Source: Anaerolineales bacterium (GTDB lineage: Bacteria > Chloroflexota > Anaerolineae > Anaerolineales > Villigracilaceae). From it: a DNA stretch of 64,000 nucleotides. Both the position numbers and the translations under genes were made by a program. The notes below the pieces were generated by a model, which worked only from the letters and a program-made list of their open reading frames with translations, made no database searches and was not told the DNA's origin. The stretch lies in the NCBI GenBank assembly GCA_030583925.1, contig CP129482.1, forward strand, positions 2,356,001 through 2,420,000, given 5' to 3'. Positions 53,532 through 63,019 of the stretch are shown here, in pieces; position 1 is the first letter of the stretch; every line of letters begins with the position of its first letter.

Positions 53532-54395
53532 ATGAGCGAAAACAAAAAGCCTGTCTCCATGCTCAGGCAGTTTTTCTTGCCAATAATGCTGGGGATGGCG
53601 TTAATTTTCACTGCGACCACGTTCAGCGTCGCGTTTGCCAAACCCTCCGCGCAAATAGACGGTGAGGCGCTGTTTACAACGAAGGGCTGTAATGCTTGTC
53701 ACACGATCGGCGGCGGCAAATTGGTGGGACCCGACCTGCAAGGCGTAACCGAACTCCGCACGAATGAGTGGTTGACCAGATGGCTGACCGCGCCCGATCA
53801 AATGTTGAAAACCGACCCGGATGCGATGGCGCTGCTCGCGGAATACAACAACATCCCCATGCCCAACTTGGGATTGAAACCCGAAGAGATCGCTGCATTG
53901 ATTACATATCTGGGTGGCGACGCGACGATAAGCGGCGCAACTGTCGAACTCCCCGCGGGGGACGCGACGAGCGGCAAAGCATATTTCGTGGGCGACAAAC
54001 GATTTGAAAATGGCGGCCCACACTGCATTTCGTGTCATAGCGTGGCGGGAATCGGTTCCCTCGGCGGCGGAAATTTGGGTCCCGATTTGACGACCAGCGG
54101 CTTCGTTCAATCGGACGTGGCGTTTGCCTCGTTCATGGGCGCGCCGTCCACGCAGACGATGGGCGCGATCTGGGCGAACACCCCGCTGACCCCGCAGGAG
54201 CAAGCCGATCTGTACGCATTCTTGAGCAGAGCCGCAGTGACCAAACGCGAACCGAGCGCGTTACTGCAAATTGCCCTGCTAGCCATTGCAGGCGCGGCGG
54301 CATTGATCGCATTGGCTCAAGTTTATTGGGGTAAGCGCTTGAGAGGCGTGCGAAAGCCGATGATCGAGCAGACGCTGGCGGCGAGGAAGAAATAA
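53532..54395 (+). CDS. Membrane-anchored dihaem cytochrome c, NarC-like
   Basis: A 287-residue protein with an N-terminal membrane segment/signal (about 15-36), two haem motifs CNACH (53-57) and CISCH (166-170) and a C-terminal transmembrane helix (about 245-268). Its second domain matches the single-haem domain of 42565-43140 ([20 protein letters not shown] versus [19 protein letters not shown]). It probably takes electrons from the bc-type complex to the NarGHI of this operon, like NarC in Thermus. Confidence 0.85.
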   Translation: MSENKKPVSMLRQFFLPIMLGMALIFTATTFSVAFAKPSAQIDGEALFTTKGCNACHTIGGGKLVGPDLQGVTELRTNEWLTRWLTAPDQMLKTDPDAMALLAEYNNIPMPNLGLKPEEIAALITYLGGDATISGATVELPAGDATSGKAYFVGDKRFENGGPHCISCHSVAGIGSLGGGNLGPDLTTSGFVQSDVAFASFMGAPSTQTMGAIWANTPLTPQEQADLYAFLSRAAVTKREPSALLQIALLAIAGAAALIALAQVYWGKRLRGVRKPMIEQTLAARKK

Positions 54396-54405
54396 TATTT
54401 CTATC

Positions 54406-54484
54406 GTCATTGCGAGCAAAGCGAAGCAATCTCCTTCATAAAGATAGAGATTGCTTCGGCGGAAGAACACCGCCTCGCAATGAC
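54406..54484. repeat. Palindromic intergenic repeat (GTCATTGCGAG family)
   Basis: GTCATTGCGAGCAAAGCG at the left and CGCCTCGCAATGAC at the right frame GAAGCAATCTC and GAGATTGCTTC. It lies between the cytochrome gene and narG copy 2. Confidence 0.85.
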
Positions 54485-54511
54485 AGAGGCACACACACGG
54501 AGGCATCGAAC

Positions 54512-57500
54512 ATGAGTTGGATTCAGGATTTGATCAACCCGCAAGCCCGTCAGTGGGAGGAGTTCTATCGCAACCGCTGGCAACACGACAACATCATCCG
54601 CAGTACGCACGGAGTCAACTGCACGGGCGGTTGTTCGTGGCAGGTCTATGTAAAGGACGGCATCATCACTTGGGAAATGCAACAAACGGATTATCCGCTG
54701 TTGCAAGATGGGCTTCCGCCTTACGAACCGCGCGGTTGTCAGCGCGGGATTTCCGCGTCGTGGTACGTCTACAGCCCGATCCGCGTCAAATATCCGTATG
54801 CGCGCGGCGTGCTGTTGGATTTCTGGCGCGAGGCGCGATTCAAACTGGGTCCCGTCGAGGCGTGGGCGTCCATCGTCGAGGATGAAGCGAAGCGGGAGCG
54901 CATCCAGAAGGCGCGCGGCAAAGGCGGATTCCGCCGCACGAATTGGGATGAAGTGTTGGAAATCGTCGCCGCCGCGAGCCTCTACACCGCGAAGAAACAC
55001 GGTCCCGACCGCGTGTTCGGCTTTTCGCCCATCCCCGCGATGTCGTTCCTTTCGTATGGGGCTGGCTCACGCTTCCTGCAACTCTTTGGCGGCGTGAACA
55101 TGAGTTTCTACGATTGGTATGCCGACCTGCCGAATGCTTTTCCTGAAATTTGGGGCGACCAGACCGACGTGTGCGAATCGGCGGACTGGTACAACAGCAA
55201 GTACATCATCTCGATGGGCTCGAACCTGAACATGACACGCACGCCCGACGTACATTTCATCTCTGAGGCGCGGCACGAAGGCGCGAAGTTCGTCGTCATC
55301 GCGCCAGACTTTTCGCAGGTGGCAAAATATTCCGATTGGTGGATTCCCGTCAAAGCGGGGCAGGATACGGCGATCTGGATGGCGGTCAACCACGTCATCA
55401 TCAAGGAATATTACGCGGATCGGCAAGTCCCCTACTTCGTCAATTACCTGAAAGAAAACACCGATATGCCGTTCTTGATCGAACTTGAAAAGGACGGCGA
55501 CGGTTACAAGGCGGGACGTTACATCCGCGCCAACACCGTGAAGCGCTACAAGGATGTGGAGAACGGCGAATGGAAATTCCTGGTGTACGACGCGCAGGCA
55601 AAAGCGACGCGTATGCCCAAAGGCGCCATTGGCGACCGCTGGAGCAAAGAAAAAGGCAAGTGGAATATCAAGATGGAAGATGGGCTGGATAACCAACCCA
55701 TCGAACCGACGCTGTCATTCCTCGGTTCGCAGGATGAAACGGTGAACGTCGCGTTCTATGAATTTGCCGAGAAGACGACCGCCATGCGCGGCATCCCCGC
55801 GAAATGGATCGAGACCGAAGGCGGAAAGAAACTCGTCACGACCGTGTTCGATCTGGTCGCGGCGCAATTCGGCGTGAGCCGCGGCTTGCCTGGCGATTAT
55901 CCGAAGAGTTACGATGAAGTCGGCGCGTACACGCCCGCCTGGCAGGAATCGTACACGGGCATCGGGCGCGATACGATCATCCGCCTGGCGCGTGAGTTTG
56001 CGTCCAATGCCGAAGCGACGAACGGCAAATCCATGATCATCGTCGGCGCGAGCGTCAATCACTGGTACAACAATAATCTGGCTTATCGCGCGCCGATCTA
56101 CGCGCTGATCCTGTGCGGCTGTTGCGGAGTGAACGGCGGCGGCATGAACCATTACGTCGGTCAGGAAAAACTGTCGCTGGTCGCGCCGTGGACGAGCCTC
56201 GCCTTCGCGCTCGATTGGCAGAAACCGCCGCGCCAGCAGCAATCTCCCACGTGGCATTACGTCAACAGCGACCAATGGCGTTACGAAGGCGACTTCACCG
56301 ATTACGCGCCCATCCCGCCCAAAACCAAATGGGCGAAGGGTCACGCGATGGACATGGAAGCGAAAGCGGTGCGCATGGGCTGGATGCCCTACTTCCCGCA
56401 GTTCAAAACCAATTCGCTCGATCTCGTTGGTCAGGCTGAAACCGACGGAGCGAAAACCCCGGAAGATATTTCAAAGTGGACGGCGAAACAGATCAAAGAC
56501 GGGGGACTTGAATTCGCGGTGGAAGATCCCGACGCGCCTGAAAACTGGCCCCGCGTCTGGATCATCTGGCGCGGCAACGCCATCCAATCCAGCGCGAAAG
56601 GACACGAGTTCTTCCTACGCCACTATCTCGGCACACACGATAACATCATCGCCGAAGAACACGCCAAAGGCAAGGTCAAGACCGTCAAGTTCCGTGAGCC
56701 AGCCCCGCGCGGCAAAATGGATCTGGTGGTGGACCTCAACTTCCGCATGGACTCGTCGGCGCTGTATTCGGATATCGTCCTGCCCGCCGCGTTCTGGTAC
56801 GAGAAAAACGATCTCAACACCACCGACTTGCACTCCTTCGTTCATCCGCTGGGGCAGGCTGTGCCGCCCGTCTGGGAATCGAAGACCGACTGGGAGATCT
56901 TCAAAGCCTTCTCGAAGAAAGTCAGCGAACTTTCAGCGGACGTGTTCCCCGAACCCGTCAAAGATCTGGTGATGACTCCGCTGGCGCACGATACACCCGA
57001 CGAACTTTCGCAACCTGATGTGCTGGATTGGCGCGCGGGCGAATGTGATCCCATCCCAGGCAAGACCATGCCGCACTTCCGCGTGGTCGAGCGCGATTAC
57101 GCCAACCTGTACAACAAATTCATCTCGCTCGGACCAAGACTCCGCACCGACGGCATCAGCGGCAATGGCGTGCATATCCCCGTGGCGGAGTTTTACGACG
57201 AGTTGTTGAAGAATCCCGTCGGCGGCTCGCCCGACCCACGTCACATGCGATGCGTGGAATGGGGCGGGAACAAATACCCGTCGGTGGAAGACGCGCTCGA
57301 CGCGGCGAACGTTTTGTTATTCCTCGCACCCGAAACGAACGGAGAAGTTTCCTATCAGGCGTTCAAGCATGAAGAAGAAAGGGTCGGAATGCCGCTCGCC
57401 GATTTGGCGGAGGATGTGCGCGGCGTGCGCATGACGTTCTTCGATCTCACCCGACAAGTGAGGCGGACTCTCATCAGCCCGTGCTGGTCGGGCATGGTCA

Positions 57501-58168
57501 ACGACGGACGCGCCTATTCCGCATGGTGCATGAGCGTGGAGCGACGCGTCCCCTGGCGCACGCTCACGGGTCGTCAGCATTTCTACATTGACCACCCGCA
57601 TTACATGGACTTCGGCGAAAACCTGCCGACGTTCAAGCCCAAACTGGTGGCGAAGCCAGGCGATTGGAAGAAGATCGGCGACATCGTGAAAAGCACGGTG
57701 GACGATAAGAGCCTGATCCTCAACTACATCACGCCGCACGGCAAGTGGAACATCCACTCGACGTACAAGGACAACCACCGCATGTTGACTCTCTCGCGCG
57801 GCATGGACCCCGTCTGGCTGAACGACAAGGAAGCCGAAAGCGTGGGCATCGTGGATAACGACTGGGTCGAAGTCCACAACGACAACGGCGTGGTGGTGAC
57901 GCGCGCGGCGGTCAGCGCCCGCGTCCAACCTGGGACGTGCCTGTACTATCACGCGGTCGAGCGCACGGTTTACATCCCCAAGTCGCAGGTGAGAGGCGGC
58001 AAACGCGCAGGCGGGCACAACAGCTTGACGCGTACGCGCATCAACCCGATTCAACTCGCAGGCGGCTACGCCCAATTCACCTATGCCTTCAATTATTGGG
58101 GACCCATCGGCGTGTTCACGCGTGATACATATTGCGTCGTGCGGAAGATGGAAAAGTTGGAGTGGTAA
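54512..58168 (+). CDS. narG: Respiratory nitrate reductase alpha subunit (molybdenum), copy 2
   Basis: A 1218-residue NarG; the start at 54512 (ATG after ACGGAGG) is chosen because the upstream frame is repeat sequence. H33, C37, C41 and C76 bind the FS0 cluster, and [15 protein letters not shown] holds the molybdenum-ligand aspartate (D219). It has no twin-arginine signal. Overall it is collinear with copy 1 but differs in many positions and in a slightly longer C-terminal third (extra residues near [10 protein letters not shown]), so the duplication is not recent. Confidence 0.95.
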   Translation: MSWIQDLINPQARQWEEFYRNRWQHDNIIRSTHGVNCTGGCSWQVYVKDGIITWEMQQTDYPLLQDGLPPYEPRGCQRGISASWYVYSPIRVKYPYARGVLLDFWREARFKLGPVEAWASIVEDEAKRERIQKARGKGGFRRTNWDEVLEIVAAASLYTAKKHGPDRVFGFSPIPAMSFLSYGAGSRFLQLFGGVNMSFYDWYADLPNAFPEIWGDQTDVCESADWYNSKYIISMGSNLNMTRTPDVHFISEARHEGAKFVVIAPDFSQVAKYSDWWIPVKAGQDTAIWMAVNHVIIKEYYADRQVPYFVNYLKENTDMPFLIELEKDGDGYKAGRYIRANTVKRYKDVENGEWKFLVYDAQAKATRMPKGAIGDRWSKEKGKWNIKMEDGLDNQPIEPTLSFLGSQDETVNVAFYEFAEKTTAMRGIPAKWIETEGGKKLVTTVFDLVAAQFGVSRGLPGDYPKSYDEVGAYTPAWQESYTGIGRDTIIRLAREFASNAEATNGKSMIIVGASVNHWYNNNLAYRAPIYALILCGCCGVNGGGMNHYVGQEKLSLVAPWTSLAFALDWQKPPRQQQSPTWHYVNSDQWRYEGDFTDYAPIPPKTKWAKGHAMDMEAKAVRMGWMPYFPQFKTNSLDLVGQAETDGAKTPEDISKWTAKQIKDGGLEFAVEDPDAPENWPRVWIIWRGNAIQSSAKGHEFFLRHYLGTHDNIIAEEHAKGKVKTVKFREPAPRGKMDLVVDLNFRMDSSALYSDIVLPAAFWYEKNDLNTTDLHSFVHPLGQAVPPVWESKTDWEIFKAFSKKVSELSADVFPEPVKDLVMTPLAHDTPDELSQPDVLDWRAGECDPIPGKTMPHFRVVERDYANLYNKFISLGPRLRTDGISGNGVHIPVAEFYDELLKNPVGGSPDPRHMRCVEWGGNKYPSVEDALDAANVLLFLAPETNGEVSYQAFKHEEERVGMPLADLAEDVRGVRMTFFDLTRQVRRTLISPCWSGMVNDGRAYSAWCMSVERRVPWRTLTGRQHFYIDHPHYMDFGENLPTFKPKLVAKPGDWKKIGDIVKSTVDDKSLILNYITPHGKWNIHSTYKDNHRMLTLSRGMDPVWLNDKEAESVGIVDNDWVEVHNDNGVVVTRAAVSARVQPGTCLYYHAVERTVYIPKSQVRGGKRAGGHNSLTRTRINPIQLAGGYAQFTYAFNYWGPIGVFTRDTYCVVRKMEKLEW

Positions 58169-58172
58169 ACAG

Positions 58173-58272
58173 ACCAGTACCGCAAAATTCATTTTGCGTA
58201 AAGGCAAGATAAAGCTTGCTGTACGGCAAAATCCATTTTACACAAAACGCAAGATAAATCTTGCGGTACTAC
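58173..58272. repeat. Array of GCAAGATAAATCTTGC-type hairpin repeats
   Basis: CCGCAAAATTCATTTTGCG, GCAAGATAAAGCTTGC, GGCAAAATCCATTTTAC and CGCAAGATAAATCTTGCGG follow one another between narG and narH copy 2, each a small hairpin. Confidence 0.8.
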
Positions 58273-58287
58273 ACAAAGGAGAACATC

Positions 58288-59805
58288 ATGGATATTCGCT
58301 CACACGTTTCAATGGTCTTCCATCTTGATAAGTGCATCGGCTGTCATACGTGCAGTGTGGCTTGCAAGAATATCTGGACCGACCGCAAAGGCACCGAGTA
58401 CATGTGGTGGAACAACGTCGAGACCAAGCCTGGCACGGGCTACCCCACGCAGTGGGAAGATCAGGATAAATACAAAGGCGGTTGGGAACGGGAAGAGGAT
58501 GGAAAAATTCATCTCCGCCTTCACGGTCGCAAGAAAGGGTTGAGCAACATTTTCTACAACCCCGCCCTGCCCACAATTGACGATTACTACGAACCCTGGA
58601 CGTACGATTACGAGAATCTCTTCAACGCGCCCGAAGGAGACGACCAACCCACCGCCCGCGCCGTCTCGATGATCACAGGCAAGCCGATGGATACCATCGA
58701 AGCGGGTCCCAACTGGGACGACGACCTCGGCGGTTCTCCGCTCTACGCCCGCAACGACGTCAACCTCGACGAACTCACCGAAGACGAGCGCGAGCAACTC
58801 AACGAACTCGAACGCGTCGTCTTCTTCTACCTGCCGCGCATCTGCAATCACTGCCTCAACCCTGGCTGTGTCGCGGCGTGCCCCGCAGGCGCCATCTACA
58901 AACGCGGCGAAGACGGCATCGTGCTGATCTCACAGGAAAAATGCCGCGCCTGGCGCATGTGCATTTCGGGCTGCCCCTACAAGAAAACCTACTTCAACTG
59001 GTCTTCGGGCAAATCGGAAAAATGCATCCTGTGCTTCCCGCGCCTCGAATCGGGACAGCCCCCCGCCTGCTTCCACTCCTGCGTTGGACGCATCCGCTAT
59101 TTGGGAGTCCTGCTCTACGATGCGGACTTGATCGAAAAAGCCGCTTCTGTCTCGGACGGGGAACTGGTCGCCGCCCAACGGGAGATGATTCAAGACCCGT
59201 TCGACCCCGAGGTCATCAAGTCCGCCAAAGCCAACGGCATCTCCGATGCGATGATCGCCGCCGCGCAAAATTCGCCCGTGTACAAGTTCGTCAAGAAATG
59301 GCAGATCGCGCTCCCGCTTCACGCCGAATTCCGCACCCTGCCCATGCTCTACTACGTTCCGCCCATGCTGCCCGTCCTCGCCAAGACCAAAGACGGCACC
59401 TACGACGTGGAAGGACTCAATAACGAAGGCTTGCCCGCCATGCTCAGTTCGTTGGAGAAGGCGCGTATGCCCATCAAATACATGGCGAGTTTGTTCTCGG
59501 CGGGCAACGTCAAAGAAGTGGAAGACGTGTACCGTAAATTGATCGCCGTGCGCATCTTCAAGCGCGCCCAAAAGGTCAAAGATTATCAACAAGCCGAAGT
59601 GGACGCGGCGCTGGCGCAGGGCAACACCAACGCCGAAGAAGTGGAAGCCATCTTCCGCCTCACCTCGCTCCCGACGTACGAAGAACGCTTCGTCGTCCCG
59701 CCGCTCGGGCGTGAAGGCGCCGTCGAAGCCTGGGAGAATCCGCTCGAACGTAAGCGCGAAGCGGGCTTTGGCGTCCGCAACCAGATCGCGAAGAGGAAAT
59801 TTTAG
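58288..59805 (+). CDS. narH: Respiratory nitrate reductase beta subunit (iron-sulfur), copy 2
   Basis: A 505-residue NarH. CIGCHTCSVACKN, CNHCLNPGCVAACP, CRAWRMCISGCP and CILCFPR with CFHSCVG bind the four clusters, and the CRAW tryptophan again marks [3Fe-4S]. The start at 58288 follows AAAGGAG. It is collinear with copy 1. Confidence 0.95.
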   Translation: MDIRSHVSMVFHLDKCIGCHTCSVACKNIWTDRKGTEYMWWNNVETKPGTGYPTQWEDQDKYKGGWEREEDGKIHLRLHGRKKGLSNIFYNPALPTIDDYYEPWTYDYENLFNAPEGDDQPTARAVSMITGKPMDTIEAGPNWDDDLGGSPLYARNDVNLDELTEDEREQLNELERVVFFYLPRICNHCLNPGCVAACPAGAIYKRGEDGIVLISQEKCRAWRMCISGCPYKKTYFNWSSGKSEKCILCFPRLESGQPPACFHSCVGRIRYLGVLLYDADLIEKAASVSDGELVAAQREMIQDPFDPEVIKSAKANGISDAMIAAAQNSPVYKFVKKWQIALPLHAEFRTLPMLYYVPPMLPVLAKTKDGTYDVEGLNNEGLPAMLSSLEKARMPIKYMASLFSAGNVKEVEDVYRKLIAVRIFKRAQKVKDYQQAEVDAALAQGNTNAEEVEAIFRLTSLPTYEERFVVPPLGREGAVEAWENPLERKREAGFGVRNQIAKRKF

Positions 59806-59814
59806 TGAACAAAT

Positions 59815-59911
59815 GTCATTGCGAGACGCTGGTCGAGTAGAGCGAGTGTACTTCTCGCTCGTATCGAGACTAGCGTCGAAGCAATCCCCGCGCAACAGGA
59901 GATTGCTTCTC
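59815..59911. repeat. Palindromic intergenic repeat (GTCATTGCGAG family, extended centre)
   Basis: GTCATTGCGAGACGCT at the left and AGCGTCGAAGCAAT to the right enclose a second hairpin, GGTCGAGTAGAGCGAGTGT with CTCGCTCGTATCGAG. It lies between narH and narJ copy 2. Confidence 0.65.
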
Positions 59912-59945
59912 ATAGACACGCAATGGCATGAATGGAGACTCATTG

Positions 59946-60560
59946 ATGTATACCGAAACCGAAATGCGAGACCTTTACCGATGTTTTGCCCAAATCCTGG
60001 AATATCCCGCAGGCGCAACGCTTCAAGCCGCGCTCAAAGCGCAAGAATTTTTACTGGATGAAAATCCGCAAGCCGCCGCGCAGATCAAGGAATTTCACGA
60101 TTACGCCGCCGCGCTCCCGCCTGGACGACTCGAGGAGGTGTACACGGGCACGTTCGACCTCGACGCGGCTTGTCATCCGTACATTGGGTATCACCTCTTC
60201 GGCGAGACCTACAAACGCAGCGCCTTCCTCGTCGAGTTGAAACAACGCTACGCCGCCGAGGGCTTCGTATTTTCCCAAACCGAACTGCCCGACCACTTTG
60301 CGATCATCCTGCATTTTCTCGCCGTCACGCGCGACGACACGCAAGCGCAGGAGATCGCCCGCGACGCGTTGCTCCCCGTGTTGGATCGCATGACTGGGCG
60401 CGCCAAATCCGCAGGCTTCGATCAGGACGAGAACGCCGAAGCGCCTCACGCTGAAGAAGAATCTGAAAAGCGCACGCAATTTCACGGCGTGTTGGAGGCG
60501 TTGCGCTCCGTCTTGCAATTTCAACTTCAAACCTTAGACGTATTGGAGCCTTCCGCCTGA
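59946..60560 (+). CDS. narJ: Nitrate reductase assembly chaperone, copy 2
   Basis: A 204-residue NarJ-family protein with CHPYIGYHLFGETYKRSAFLVEL and LPDHFAIILHFLA. The ATG at 59946 is preceded by GGAG at eight bases and is preferred over an ATG six codons upstream. It has an acidic insertion (DENAEAPHAEEESEK) near the C-terminus that copy 1 lacks. Confidence 0.88.
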   Translation: MYTETEMRDLYRCFAQILEYPAGATLQAALKAQEFLLDENPQAAAQIKEFHDYAAALPPGRLEEVYTGTFDLDAACHPYIGYHLFGETYKRSAFLVELKQRYAAEGFVFSQTELPDHFAIILHFLAVTRDDTQAQEIARDALLPVLDRMTGRAKSAGFDQDENAEAPHAEEESEKRTQFHGVLEALRSVLQFQLQTLDVLEPSA

Positions 60561-60564
60561 AAAA

Positions 60565-60690
60565 TTAACCGCGAAGAATCGCAAAGGTCGCCAAGCCTGA
60601 ATCGATTTTAGCGAAACAGCATTCGCGACCTTCGCTTTGAAAGAAATATTTTTTCTTTGCGTTCTTCGCGCGCTTTGCGGTTCAAAAGAA
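60565..60690. repeat. Spacer repeat with AACCGCGAAGAATCGC words
   Basis: ACCGCGAAGAATCGCAAAGG at the left and TTCTTCGCGCGCTTTGCGGTT at the right are inverted relative to each other; related to the repeat at 49610. No gene is seen. Confidence 0.65.
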
Positions 60691-60703
60691 AAAGGAGCAA
60701 ACC

Positions 60704-61375
60704 ATGTTTGATAACGCCCTCTTCATCGGCTTTCCCTACGCGGCGGTCGCCATCGCGGTGGTCGTCGCCATCTATCGCTTCTGGTTCGACCCGTTCTCGG
60801 TTTCCAGTCAATCGTCGCAATTCCTTGAAAACCGTAAATTGTTCTTTGGCTCGGTGCCGTGGCATTACGGCGTGATCATCATCCTGCTGGGGCACATCAC
60901 CGCCTTGATGTTTCCTGGCGTGTGGGGCTTGTTCACCGCCAACCAAACCCGCTTGTATGTTCTCGAAATCACAGGGCTGGCGTTGGCGCTGATGACGACC
61001 GTCGGCATCCTAATCCTGATCTACCGCCGCTTCACCGACGCGCGCGCACAATCGGTCACTTCGCCGTATGATTGGATTTTGTTGTTCTTCCTCTTCCTGC
61101 AAGTCGCGCTTGGATTTTGGGCGGCATATTACTATCGCTGGGGGTCGGACTGGTACCTGCATACCGCTGTGCCGTGGCTGCTCTCGCTTCTCAAATTTCA
61201 ACCCGATATCACCTACGTCACCGCCCTGCCGTTCTGGGTCAGGTTCCATTTCCTCAACGGCTTTATCATCATCCTGCTCCTGCCGTTCACGCGCCTCATG
61301 CATGTGCTGGTCTTTCCCATTTCCTATTTGTGGCGCGAGCATCAAGTCGTCATTTGGAACAAAGCGCGGCATTAA
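60704..61375 (+). CDS. narI: Nitrate reductase gamma subunit (cytochrome b), copy 2
   Basis: A 223-residue NarI with five helices. Histidines in VPWHYGVIIILLGH and in WVRFHFLNGFIIILL suit the two b haems. It is collinear with copy 1. Five bases separate it from the hemerythrin-like gene. Confidence 0.9.
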   Translation: MFDNALFIGFPYAAVAIAVVVAIYRFWFDPFSVSSQSSQFLENRKLFFGSVPWHYGVIIILLGHITALMFPGVWGLFTANQTRLYVLEITGLALALMTTVGILILIYRRFTDARAQSVTSPYDWILLFFLFLQVALGFWAAYYYRWGSDWYLHTAVPWLLSLLKFQPDITYVTALPFWVRFHFLNGFIIILLLPFTRLMHVLVFPISYLWREHQVVIWNKARH

Positions 61376-61380
61376 ACGCC

Positions 61381-61833
61381 ATGCTGATCACCGACGCGCT
61401 CCTTGGCGAACACGGCGTGTTTCACTTCATGTTGGCGCGCATCGAGCAATCGCTTTCCGCGCTCGACGCGCTTCCCGCCGACGCTTCGCTTTCTGCGCTC
61501 CAGCAACGAATCGTACTCTTTGCCTCCACCCTCGAATCCCATGCTTCCATTGAAGACGAATTACTCTTCAACGCCCTCGAACCCCATCTTGGCATTCAAG
61601 GCGGTCCCCTAACGGTGATGCGTATCGAACACGACCAGATCACCGACCTGCTTGGCAAGATCGAATCAGCCAGCGACCTCGCCTCCGCCCGCGCCCTCAC
61701 CGCGCAGATGATTCAGGTCACGCGCGGTCACTTCCAAAAGGAGGAACAGGCGCTCTTCCGCATGGCGCGTCAGTTTCTAAGCGAAGACGAACTTGAGTCG
61801 CTCGGCATGAGATGGTCACAGCGACGCGTGTAG
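61381..61833 (+). CDS. Hemerythrin-like HHE-domain protein
   Basis: This 150-residue helical protein has the ligand pattern EHGVFHFMLARIE, LESHASIEDELLF, MRIEHDQI and HFQKEEQALF, spaced as in bacterial hemerythrin/HHE (DUF442-neighbour, YtfE-like) proteins with a di-iron site. The frame upstream of 61381 is out of phase with narI and ignored. It is the last gene of nar operon 2. Such proteins handle oxygen, nitric oxide or iron-sulfur repair, all relevant to nitrate respiration. Confidence 0.82.
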   Translation: MLITDALLGEHGVFHFMLARIEQSLSALDALPADASLSALQQRIVLFASTLESHASIEDELLFNALEPHLGIQGGPLTVMRIEHDQITDLLGKIESASDLASARALTAQMIQVTRGHFQKEEQALFRMARQFLSEDELESLGMRWSQRRV

Positions 61834-62046
61834 TTGGTTGTTCTGTAAGTCCCGCTTCCGGCAACGGCGCTTATTCGGAGTATTTTCAGCGTTGTCGTAG
61901 CCTGATCGATCATGAACGCGTCGGTCAGGCAAGATCGCATCATTGCAAACCGTTTCGGAATCGTCGCTCTGTGGCTGGCAGGGCGATTGGATCGATTATT
62001 CAATAGACAAAGAAACTCTTCGCTCGTTCGACATGAGGAGTTCGAT

Positions 62047-62925
62047 ATGAATGATCCAATACGGAAGAAAAAACCATGGATGGAGACTGCATTTTTTTAC
62101 GCGATCTGCCTCCCATTGGTTTTCATGTTCTTTTTATGGGCATGCGATCCCTCCCCTACAGGGCAACCTCTCAGCGCTTCTTCAATTGAGCATTCATTCG
62201 ATGCAACGCCTACGACCACACCTCAATATATAATCTTCCGCGACGATTTCAACGATCCACTGGACTCTGCCTGGGGGTGGGAAAATGAAGATGTGTCGCG
62301 TTACCGGGTGACCCAAGACGGCTGGCTGAAGATCACCGGCGGGAACAAAAGCGTGTTGAACGGCGGAAAACAATCAAACCTTTTGTGGATCGCCTTGCCG
62401 GGAGGACGTTTTGAAATATTGATCCATTTGAAGGCAGAGCCATTATTCGATTATCAGCGAGCAGGCGTGCTTCTTTATCAGGATGCGGATCATTACGTAA
62501 ACCTGAGCCGGGGTTATTGCCTGCAATGCTTGCTGGGCGGCAATGGAATTTTTCTGGAATATAGTATCAACGACCAACATGGAAGATACGCCACAGCCGC
62601 CACTGCCAGCGACCTGTATCTTATGCTCACTGTTGAAAAGGGAGCGATCAGCGCTTTCTTTGCCGTCGAAGGAGACCAATGGCAGTATATCGCTAGCCTT
62701 AAGAGCGACATTCCTTTTGAACGCGCCGCCTTGAGCGTAACGAACGACACCGCATGGAACAATGGTTACGATCTCGTCGGTATGTTCGATTATTTCGAGA
62801 TCCGGAGTCCGACTCAAATCGCGCCAACGCCCACACCCGGTTTATTTCAGCAAGCGTCATCGAAGATGGAAAAATTCAAGCCAAATAAAAAGAGAGCCCC
62901 TCGTTTGAAGGCGGCGGAATCATGA
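62047..62925 (+). CDS. Putative lipoprotein with a concanavalin/DUF1349-like beta-sandwich domain
   Basis: A 292-residue protein. GAGGAGTTCGAT precedes the ATG. A hydrophobic segment ends in FMFFLWACDPS, a lipobox-like site. The exported part has FRDDFNDPLDSAWGWENED followed by alternating strands (GWLKITGG, RAGVLLYQDADHYVNLSRGY), typical of carbohydrate-binding-like beta sandwiches. A proline/threonine linker and a basic tail end the protein. The function is unknown. The preceding 61834-62046 stretch shows no gene. Confidence 0.65.
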   Translation: MNDPIRKKKPWMETAFFYAICLPLVFMFFLWACDPSPTGQPLSASSIEHSFDATPTTTPQYIIFRDDFNDPLDSAWGWENEDVSRYRVTQDGWLKITGGNKSVLNGGKQSNLLWIALPGGRFEILIHLKAEPLFDYQRAGVLLYQDADHYVNLSRGYCLQCLLGGNGIFLEYSINDQHGRYATAATASDLYLMLTVEKGAISAFFAVEGDQWQYIASLKSDIPFERAALSVTNDTAWNNGYDLVGMFDYFEIRSPTQIAPTPTPGLFQQASSKMEKFKPNKKRAPRLKAAES

Positions 62926-63019
62926 AAGAGGCGCATAGCATCGCTCCCGTCGCGCTGACGCGCCGCATCTTCCCTATCTAGACATCAAAACCGAATTTCA
63001 GAATATAAAGGAGTTAATC

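Noticed and set aside
43137-58168. Both NarG copies as nitrite oxidoreductase
   Set aside because: The families are homologous and direction cannot be read from motifs. Presence of narJ, narI and anaerobic catabolic operons favours nitrate reduction, so NarG was kept and the alternative only mentioned.
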